Shown here one piece after another: positions 56,125 through 64,000 of a stretch of DNA of 64,000 bases. The stretch is taken from NCBI GenBank assembly GCA_036426205.1, contig CM071570.1, positions 48,782,629 through 48,846,628 of the forward strand, read 5' to 3'. The DNA is from Ascaphus truei. Lineage: Eukaryota > Chordata > Amphibia > Anura > Ascaphidae. Numbering within the stretch: position 1 is the stretch's first letter; each line of letters starts with the position of its first letter. The position numbers were made by a program, and so were the translations under genes. The notes under the pieces were generated by a model. The model was not told where the DNA came from. It worked only from the letters and a program-made list of their open reading frames with translations, and ran no database searches.

Positions 56125-57176
56125 CTAGTGTATGTGTGAGTGTAAACACCAGGTTAACTCAATACATTTATACAGGGGAATAAACATTTGGATACTGCAG
56201 CAAGGCAAAAACACATTACTGGACCTCAGTCCAGTTAACCCCTTGCTTCCCAGGTGGCTGGCGTGGATTGTGGGGCTCCGGTCATCGCTGGGAATTTCCG
56301 ACTCCGCCAAACAATGTGAAACACCCACCTCCCGCACACCCCAACCCTCCCCCCAAATAAAATTGCCGCCGGCAGGATGCCGGAATGGCGGCTTCTTCTC
56401 CGCTGCCGGTTCTCCGCCGGGATCAGGTGGATGACCGCCGCTCTCCACCGCTGTTGCCAATGCAGCCCGGCCAGGTTCTCCAGGGCTCATCCCGTGAAGG
56501 GTTGTCGCCCTGGCTAGGCGGGAGCCATCAGAGGAGTCCGCTAACTGGGTCATCTTTTCCGCAGCTCGTGAGCGCTGGCCCTGAGGGGCTTCTTTGCATA
56601 CCGTGCACGGTTCGGGCACCGGGCATTATTGTGGCCCGTTTGTTGGCAGTGCCGCAGCACCTGCCGGAGCTTCTCCACCGCCGGTGGACTACCCCTCGCA
56701 AGGGGCAACGGAGTCCAGAGCGGAGTTTCTGGCACGCCGGGCTCATTCCGGAGCTTCTCCGCCGCCGATGGACTACCCCCAGTAAGGGGCAACGGAGTCC
56801 AGAGCGGAGTTGCTCGAGCGCCGGGTTCTGGGAGGGGGTAAGCGGGTCGGTGCGGCACCAATGCTGTGAACTGGGTCCACTTCACCGGGAACCACGTCTT
56901 GCCCAACACACACACCAGTGTTAGCTCTTTCAGGAAAAATGGACGAGCCGCCGCAATGGCCGTTACCTCTCTTGGCGCAAGACTGCCGTGGTCTCCGAGA
57001 CCACCCGCTCCCTCCCCAAGTCTCTGCCGTCCCGGAGCTGGGTCGATTCCCTGCTCTGCGGGCGGTTTGGTGGTTACAGAGGCTGCAGCTGTGGATCTTT
57101 GCTCAGCCTGCCGGGTTTCATGCTCACCGATCACTGCCTCTCTCTCAGCCTTGCCGGCTGCTGGTCCCCGCGCCAA
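56125..57176 (-). pseudogene. Gag-like relic with degenerate zinc knuckle
   Basis: A 208-codon frame (56550-57176) and an overlapping 164-codon frame. The first is rich in Pro, Ala, Arg and Gly and has two copies of a 28-residue unit (PLWTPLPL, then EKLR) from an 84-bp repeat at 56668-56835. Near its end HCQQTGHNNARC looks like a CCHC knuckle missing its first Cys. Position, about 250 bp from the primer site, fits Gag. Confidence is limited because the DNA is GC-rich and open by composition. Confidence 0.4.
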
Positions 57177-57407
57177 CTTGATGCACTCCTCCGGTCTCGG
57201 TGCCCGGCTCCAGTTACATGGATGGCCGGCACTTTTGTTCTGGAGGCAATGCTTCTCACAAGTAGGGGACAGTGAGGAGGTGCCATATCTTGTGTTATAT
57301 GTTGTACACTATGTGTTCAATATCTTTAGTCCCAGGAACTCGCAATTACTCTCGAGTTCCCACTATATCACAGAATCCTGCAGTACTCTGTAATACAGGT
57401 CCAGTTC

Positions 57408-57426
57408 AATCCTGCCGCTGCCACCA
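57408..57426 (-). promoter_or_regulatory. Primer-binding site, tRNA-Leu-like
   Basis: The minus strand reads TGGTGGCAGCGGCAGGATT, which differs at about two positions from the complement of the 3' end of vertebrate tRNA-Leu(AAG) as I remember it. It lies 16 bp from the end of the terminal repeat, more than usual. Confidence 0.6.
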
Positions 57427-57481
57427 GTTTTAATTAAAAGCCTGTGACGGTAGCTTTGTAACAGGCTATTAATAATACACA

Positions 57482-58219
57482 ACATACAGAACACCTACAA
57501 GCTCATATTGAACCCCCAAAATACCCACAACATATATATAAGCATATAAGTTTCACAGAGGAGTGCTACTGAGCATGGCGATATATATATTTAAAACCAA
57601 AGACATAACATAAAACACAGACAAAGCTCCGTGCACATCCAGAAAAACTTATATGTGGTACAGTGCCTAAATATACATGTATAAATAACTAATAAATAAA
57701 ATGGTCTTTTAGTTTAACATTTTGGCCAAATTGTTGTAAGCCCTTGAGCCAACTGCACGGCAGACCCCGTTTCAAGGGTCCCTACACTAATATAGATTCT
57801 TAATAACCTGTGCATTGCCAGGAAGAATGATTTATAATAAATCTGTCAGTATTAGTTGCAAAAGTTCTAAGTCTGATTGAAGCTTTTATTAACCTGTACA
57901 TTACCAGGAAAAGCACTCTGTAATAGATTTGTCACAATCACACTGTAAGCAGGCAAGTTCCCCTGAGAGTGGGAGATGCCATGGAGTGAGCTTTTAACCA
58001 TTTAAATGTGGAGGGAGTGAGCTTCAATTAGGTAGGAGGTTGCCACCCTCCAATCAGCTAAGACTAGCTGAACAAGAATTATAAAACATACAGAACACCT
58101 ACAAGCTCATATTGAACCCCCAAAATACCCACAACATATATGTAAGCATATAAGTTTCACAGAGGAGTGCTACTGAGCATGGCGATATATATATTTAAAA
58201 CCAAAGACATAACATAAAA
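57482..58219 (-). repeat. About 1.2 copies of the 603-bp unit
   Basis: The same unit as 48328-50259, in inverted orientation. ACATACAGAACACC recurs at 57483 and about 58086, a spacing of 603 bp. It ends at the L2 codons ACACAAATTTAC. Confidence 0.75.
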
Positions 58220-59580
58220 CACACAAATTTACTTTTCAACCCCTGACCTTACACCTGCTGTACAGACCAAAGTTTCTGAATGTCTCTCTGCTATATTATC
58301 CTGGATGGTCCTCCTCCGACTTAAATTTAACATGTCAAAAAAAGAGCTCTTCATATTTCATCCCAATCCTGGCCCTACTACCTCCTTCCACATTACTGTT
58401 GGAAGTACTATCATACACCCAGTAGCACAAGCACGCTGCCTAGGGGTCACAGTTGACTCCTCTCTCACATTCTCCTCTCACATTTAAAAAGGTTGCTGAA
58501 ACCTAATACTCTAACACAGGCCCTCATTCTCTACCATCTCGATTACTGTAACCTCCTGCTTTCTGGTCTTCCTGCTTCTCACCTGTCTCCTCTACAGTCT
58601 ATCCTGAACGCTGCTGCCAGAATCACTCTACTCTTTCCTAAATCTGTCTCGGCGTCTCCCCTGCTGAAATCCCTCTCCTGGCTCCCTATCAAATCCCGTA
58701 TTACACATTAAATTCTCCTCCTCACTTTCAAAGCTTTACACTCTTCTGCTCCTCCTTACATCTCAGCTCTATTTTCTCTGCTCAAGGATGTCTTCTCTCT
58801 ACCCCTTTTGTATCTAAGGCTGCGCTTATAGTGCCGGCGACTCGACCGTAGCGTCAAAACAAATGCATTGTCGCCGTTATCGGCGCTTATAGTGCACGCG
58901 ACGGCAACAAAGCGACGGAGCGACAGTGTTATCAAAAATATGGTAGTCACGATATTTGATTTTTCGGCGACGCTCTCCTCTTGCGGCCAATCAGGAGCTT
59001 CTCCGTGCCTCTGCCTTCCCCCTTTATAATGTCACGGGCCTTTTGGCAGCGATGTCGCCTAAATTTGAAATGCAACTTTCGCAATGGCGATGGGTGACGT
59101 CATCGGTCACATCGCCTGCACTATAAGCGCGGCCTAAAAGCCCTCTCCCACCTTAAACCTTTCTCACTGACTGCCAGACACATCTGGAATGCCCTTCCCT
59201 TCAATATACGACTAGCACCCTCTCTATCCACCTTTAAGACCCACCTTAAAACACACCTGCTTAAGGAAGCATATGAGTAGCTCCGTGGCTGATACTATAC
59301 ACCTCATACATAAACATTGGCCGCTTGCAGACTCACTTACCAGAACACGCTCCTACTGTCTCTGTACGTTCTTCCTACAGTATCTACCAATTAAATTGTA
59401 AGCTCTTCGGAGCAGGGACTCCTTTTCCTAAATGTTACTTTTATGTCTGAAGCACTTCTCCCCATTATGTATTTATATTATGTGTTATTTATATGATTGT
59501 CACGTGTATTACTGCTGTGAAGCATACATACTGTACCTACATACATACATATAGTTTATAAAGTAAATTTAAAAAAAATT
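58220..59580 (+). pseudogene. L2-type LINE: RT end and 3' UTR (part 2)
   Basis: Resumes at codons DTQIYFS, just after the lost YADD motif, then KFNMSKKELFIFHP, ARCLGVTVDSSLTFSSHI and LILYHLDYCNLLLSGLPASH, all typical of the L2 RT thumb and C-terminus. A Harbinger-type element (58818-59134) splits it. The 3' UTR has TTGTAAGCTCTTCGGAGCAG, familiar from L2 3' ends. Confidence 0.82.
58818..59134. mobile_element. PIF/Harbinger-type inverted-repeat element
   Basis: The ends GGCTGCGCTTATAGTGC and GCACTATAAGCGCGGCC are inverted repeats, and TAA (58815-58817 and 59135-59137) is duplicated. A 3-bp TWA duplication with GGC ends is typical of PIF/Harbinger. It is 317 bp long with no transposase. The inner sequence repeats GGCGA/TCGCC words. 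Confidence 0.82.
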
Positions 59581-61187
59581 GGACATCATCACCCAATAAG
59601 GAATCTGCAATGCATTATTGATATTTTACATTAAGCCCACAAAATACTGTCACGAAAATATGTCATCATATATGTTCCACATACTATAGGAAAAACATTA
59701 CAGTAGCTCCTTTATTCTACATTCTAGACATACCGTAATTGTTTAAAGAAAATGAAAAGTAATTTCTATGTACAACTGAATGGCTAATCAGTCTACAGTT
59801 TCTAAAGTGAAACATTTTCCACTCTCTTTTATGCTACATACTGTAGATCTTTTCTTTTTTTTCTTTCTCTTTTTGCTTTCTATTCTGTCTGTTCAAGAAC
59901 ACTTTCCTGTATCATGAAACTCAAAATACACTCCATCAGGGGATAGAGAAAAATATATAAAAGACAAATTGCTCACAGTACCCCAATTAGTTTCCATTTA
60001 CTTTCTTCAAAAAAATAATAATAATCAAATGTACACTTAAAACTGTACATTTGCCATCTTCAAGTTACCATCAGATACATACAGTAGAACATCATACGGT
60101 ACTGAGTTTCCATATCTTCACTTACATCCACTTCAAGCACTCAGGCTAGCATCGGTTGAAGTGGTTTCCCATACACTCCCTTTCAGTGCCCTCTTACTCA
60201 CACATTAGGAGCACACATTTTGTCCCCTTTTACATCCACTTTTACTTGTGCACTTTCAGCCCTTAAAACCCTTTCATTACAAATCCAGCTATAACATTCG
60301 GAACATGTACTGTATACTGTAAATAAAGTAGAAAGCTCTGTAAGCTATAATTTCATCTATGAAAAATGGTTATGTTGGTCGCCCAAAAAGGTGTTACAAC
60401 TGTCAACACACAGCTAAGGACATTTTTAGGGGGAATTTCGATGTCATACGGTAAATATAGATGTACTAAACTGCCTCCAGTTTTGTAAAGACAAGCTTCT
60501 TAAAAATCCTGAAACCTTGAAAAGTGTATTAAAAGTTGTTTAATTCATTTCCTGGGCGCTTGATTTTTCCCCCCTTGGCAAATACTGGATAAAGACTTAA
60601 AGTTGCTCTTCAAGTTTGTGTTTGTCATTTTTTGCTACACACAATTTGTTACTTTCACTACTTTTTTTGCAGCTGGAAATGTCAAAAAATGTCATCAACA
60701 ATTTCATAATTTAATTTTCCAAAACATGCTATTTTTACAATGACACGTTCAGTGTCAGAAGATGGGTATGCAAGTGGCTTAGTAATATAATTGAGGTCTT
60801 TTTTAACTCCTAGAAAGACAGCAGAGCATGAATAAAATGGCAAGACCGTGTAAGGCATTGTCCTCGCTGCCCGTGACTACGAGCACGACAGTGTACGCGG
60901 CGCACACAAGGTACTCTATGGGGCTGGCCCCAGAAGCTGCCTGCGCACGCCTGCACAATGCGCAACCAACTTTTAAAAATCTGCTCTGCTATGAAGCACG
61001 TCCCATCGTGACCCTTGGCATGCAGCTTAAACTGGTGCACGCCCTGCCAGCCGCTCGCATGCACGTAGTGACTGGGGCCTGTAGCCTAAGGATCCTATTT
61101 AATACTGTATGTTGGGAGATCGAGTAACACTCAATTAACAATGTGTTAACTTGCACTCATGTAAATGCATGTGACCCCTTTCTCACG
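59581..61187. other. AT-rich sequence, no convincing gene
   Basis: Mostly simple AT-rich text. A GC-rich patch at 60830-61110 gives overlapping open frames on both strands (60828-61127 and 60810-61064), which is compositional. No domain is recognised. Confidence 0.5.
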
Positions 61188-61212
61188 AGAGAGAGAGAGA
61201 GAGAGAGAGAGA
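61188..61212. repeat. (GA)n microsatellite
   Basis: Uninterrupted GA dinucleotides, about 12 units. Confidence 0.9.
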
Positions 61213-61389
61213 CCCCGACACCCTGACAGCCCCAACCTCACTTAGGGACCAGTGTGTGGAAGTGGGTGCTTTGCCTCGCTGTTGTGGTGCTCTATCTGTT
61301 GGTTCACAGGAGGTCTGAGTGGTCTGCTTGTTGTTATGAGACATGACAGGACTGGCTCACACAGGACTCTGGGTTCTTCATAAGGTTAG

Positions 61390-62262
61390 AAGAAATTGGT
61401 CTAAAGAAAGACCAAAATATCCGGAGCTCTAAAAACAGTAATAGTGGTGTCACGCTGGAATAAAATGCTGTAATATAAAGACATATGTCCAGTACTTGAA
61501 GGGTCTATGATGAAAGTCTGCAAGTGCGTGGTTTGTAAGGGCATTTTTCAAGTGCTTTTTTCAATGTCTCAAGCAAAATGGCAATAAAGGGTTAAATTCA
61601 ATGACCACTCGTACACAGCAGGCAGTGGTTGCTTTACTCACGCAACTCGGAGCCCCGATCCTTCACATTTGGTGGCGGTTCCCCTGCGAAGATCCTGGAG
61701 GTAGTTAAGCGCGGCGTCACTCATGGTAGTATTCACCAGGTGTTGGTCAGGCGATCACGCTGACTCCATGGCACCCTGCGTGATGTCGTCGCCGTCCATA
61801 TGCGCGTCCTCCTCAGCTCAGGAATCGCCGAAATCCTCCAATGGGTAGGTTGCCGTGCACCAAAGCAGCTGGGGCGTGGCGTGAACAATAAGGCAGGAAA
61901 AGCCTCTGCACAGCGTATCCAGACTGGCGTGCATCCAGGCAGGTAATCAGCAAGAGAGTATGTCCACAGAGGAGCCGAAGCACAGCCACACCAATGGAGA
62001 ATAGGACACGAAAGTTCTTTCAAGAATTTATTAGCTAAAAAGGCATAAGGACAGACATCCTAACAGCACTCTGACATGTTTCACGCACAGGGCGCTTTAT
62101 CAAAGAGTAGAGGCTTTTCCTGCCTTATTGTTCATGCCCCGCTCCAACTGCTTTGGTGAATGGCCCACTTACCCCTTGGAGGATTTCGGCGATTCCTGAG
62201 CTGAGGACGAACATATGGACGGCGACGACATCACGCAGGGTGCCATGGAGTCAGCGTGTATG
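61390..62262 (-). mobile_element. Hammerhead foldback element
   Basis: Inverted arms of about 150-160 bp (61748-61903 and 62107-62260) are separated by a 200-bp loop that contains a hammerhead-like core on the minus strand. The left side continues as single-copy sequence to about 61390 with the end TTGGTCTTTCTTTAGACC. ATAAGGT occurs near both outer borders (61380, 62273) and may be part of a target duplication, but this is weak. Confidence 0.5.
62069..62107 (-). ncRNA. Hammerhead-like ribozyme core, U3/A8 variant
   Basis: The minus strand reads CTCT, TTGATAA (62103-62097), one extra A, stem II GCGC/GCGT with a five-base loop, GAAA, a two-pair stem III (A-T, C-G around AT) and GTC, then AGAG. 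CTCT and AGAG form stem I. Compared with CUGANGA, positions 3 and 8 are U and A instead of C and G, as in 8724-8762. Confidence 0.55.
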
Positions 62263-62910
62263 TCAGTGGTACATATAAGGTGTAATGAATAATTTTTTTC
62301 TATAGGAATAATGGGATTTCTGTGGATTTCATCACTTTAAAGACACTAAAATATGTACTTAGAGTGCAATATATAGGAACCGGATGTGAGAGCTATAACT
62401 CACATACCAAGTGATGAAGTAACTATTTTTCCCTATGCACCTTAGTATTTATCATTATAGATTTAATACTATACGGCTTTAGGTGTGAGCGGACGGGTAT
62501 ATTCAGTAGTATACTTTCAGCATACCCTTGAGTGCCCTATTAGTGTTTGGGGGATTCTTTACCTAGCCTTTTAGGTCTCTTGCTACAGTACGTGTATCCA
62601 TTTTGACTACTCCCACGGGTGCACCCAATCCCACTGTGTATTTTGGCTGGGTATAAGCACAAGTATGGGTGTGGTGCTGAGTCCTCCACTCCCCTCCCCC
62701 CTTTTTGCCTGCCATATAGATTGTAAGCTTCCTGAGGCAGGGCCTCTTCTAACTTATTGCAGGCCTATCCTACCTCTTCTAACCCAATTTGAATCTTGTC
62801 TGTAATTGCAACATACAGTATGCCCATAATCATATCTCTAACGGTACATGAAATGTCTGGCAATGGAATGTATAACCTCCTGTTTATTTAAAGCAGCCAT
62901 GTATTAGATC
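62263..62910. other. Intergenic; possible LINE or SINE 3' fragment
   Basis: Near 62716-62800 the words GATTGTAAGCTTCCTGAGGC and a following AGGGCC resemble the 3' part of L2-related repeats. It is too short to assign. The 8-bp target duplication of the next element is 62903-62910. Confidence 0.35.
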
Positions 62911-63096
62911 TAGGGTTGCCAGGTGGCTTGTCCAAAAATACTGGACTCAATGGTGAAAGGTGCGTCAGGTCACTATATCCAGGGAGGTAATACCAGACAC
63001 ACACATGTCCAGTATTACAGTACCTCTCATTTTTTACTGGACAGAGTATCCCAATACAGGACAGTCCAGTTCAATACCGGACACCTGGCAACCCTA
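62911..63096. mobile_element. hAT-type inverted-repeat element
   Basis: The ends TAGGGTTGCCAGG and CCTGGCAACCCTA are inverted repeats. ATTAGATC at 62903-62910 is repeated exactly at 63097-63104, the 8-bp duplication of hAT elements. It is 186 bp long with no transposase; inner words such as TACTGGAC and GTCCAGT recur. Confidence 0.88.
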
Positions 63097-63104
63097 ATTA
63101 GATC

Positions 63105-64000
63105 TCTGCTTTTCCAGCCTGCCTCTTGTGTAATAAAATAGTTGTATTTCATTGTAGTTGCTCTCAAACTCACTGTAAAAGTATTGTGATGCCCTTTAAG
63201 TGGAGGCCTGCATTTACTTAAAAAATAGTATACGAAGACTCCCAATGTTAAATGTAGAGTCAATGACGTGAGCATCTAAAAGCAACATGTTTTTAAGCCA
63301 ATGAAACTAGGATCAGCCCTGTGCTAGCACAGTCTAGCGTAATACGATTACATGACTGGAACTTATGGAGATGAAATGACAAATCCACTGAAGATTTTAT
63401 AGCTTAGTTGAAAGTCTGGAAACATTTTTCCAACAGTTTGTTTTGCTGCCGAATATTTATCCAACATCTGTAGTTGAGTTTGTAAAAAAAAATATAACAA
63501 AGAGCTGTGAGAACGCCTGTCGAGCCCTCTGACTCAAATGTCAACAACTAGCATTACATAGTGAACACAAATCCCCAGTAGTGCTGAGGCAAGATGCAGA
63601 TTACTTTAGGATAAAGAAAATAACTAAATATATTACACAAATACAATGCAGTAAAAATGTATGAAAGTGATTAGTTTAATATAGGTATTAAGGAATACTC
63701 GTGAGTTTATCAGTAATTATTGTTTAGTTTTATGATTTTGCTTTCTTTCTAAGTCCTAATAATTCACAGTTAATGTTGTGTTGCTGATGTCATATTTAAA
63801 GTAAAATAATTATACTGTAAATAAACTCTACATACAGTAGAACAAAATATACTACGTGTATCTTGGTGAAATATTTCATGTATTAGATGGGCTGTTAACA
63901 ACATTAAAAAATGAAATGCTCCGGGGGCGTGGCAAGGACACAGCTGTGCAGTCACATCTCTGCTCAGCTCCTCGAATCCTGCGACCAGCTGGGCAAAAAA
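63105..64000. other. AT-rich sequence, no gene seen
   Basis: Nothing recognised except the last 80 bases, where GCTCCGGGGGCGTGGC and a GC-rich stretch may be the start of another repeat cut by the window end. Confidence 0.45.

Larger units (their letters stand above)
53774..57481 (-). mobile_element. Decayed LTR element inside the L2 LINE
   Basis: A 39-bp direct repeat (TGTGACGG to ATACACA) stands at 53774-53812 and 57443-57481. The left one is probably the end of a full LTR (53774-54810, with AATAAA-type signal on the minus strand near 53870 and start TGTGTATTATTAG). The right LTR would be cut to its last 39 bp by the 600-bp-unit sequence that follows. A tRNA-Leu-like primer site lies 16 bp inside the right repeat. 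The interior holds a gag-like relic and no pol. Confidence 0.5.

Noticed and set aside
60810..61127. Open frames on both strands of a GC-rich patch
   Set aside because: Both strands open over the same interval, no domain, no neighbouring exon or splice pattern; compositional.

Overview
The window is vertebrate genomic DNA made almost entirely of transposable elements. I see no host protein-coding gene, rRNA, tRNA or CRISPR array. The mix of Penelope-like elements (PLEs) with hammerhead-ribozyme motifs, Gmr1-type and other Ty3/gypsy elements, an L1-type LINE, an L2-type LINE and many small inverted-repeat elements suggests an amphibian, most likely a frog. That is an inference from repeat content, not a species call. 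Nearly every coding relic has stops or frameshifts.

Layout. (1) 360-6622: a minus-strand Ty3/gypsy element (Gypsy-A) with 1.04-kb LTRs, a polypurine tract, a tRNA-Thr-like primer site and a 4-bp target duplication (TAGG). It keeps gag-like and integrase relics but no reverse transcriptase, and carries a strange 2.1-kb G-rich insert. (2) 6745-9599: an LTR-like block, a PLE relic and a foldback element with a hammerhead-like core. (3) 9600-13345: the start of a second LTR element (Gypsy-B). (4) 13349 to about 24005: a second copy of all of this. Gypsy-B is complete there (20428-27337); between its LTRs it has only one gag-like reading frame and no pol, and 2189 bp of it are tandemly duplicated. 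(5) 27570-35345: a Gmr1-like gypsy element (gag, protease, integrase, RT, RNase H in that order; 28120-33916) nested inside the RT of an older relative. (6) 36200-39150: a hammerhead element, then a PLE relic with inverted ends that contains another hammerhead element and an inverted-repeat element. (7) About 40.9-51.2 kb: a larger PLE (RT plus GIY-YIG) split by a 573-bp palindrome with a hammerhead at its apex, by a 3.56-kb 5'-truncated L1 and by a 1.9-kb insertion of about 600-bp tandem units. (8) 52.2-59.6 kb: an L2-type LINE split by a decayed LTR element, more of the 600-bp unit and a Harbinger-type element. (9) 59.6-64 kb: mostly plain AT-rich sequence with a (GA)n tract, a hammerhead foldback and a hAT-type element.

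The most interesting theme is the hammerhead-like cores: two near-canonical, two of a variant in which core positions 3 and 8 are both changed in a way that keeps their base pair, and several eroded. Four insertions of the hammerhead or 600-bp classes are bounded by direct repeats of the same length, 14 bp, and several have an inverted partial copy at one end. Gypsy-B, a gag-only LTR element, is the other candidate for something little described. Much of the first 20 kb, and the 600-bp tandem units near 49-50 kb, show indel differences between repeat copies that look like uncorrected long-read error, so frameshifts and duplications there should not be trusted without read evidence.
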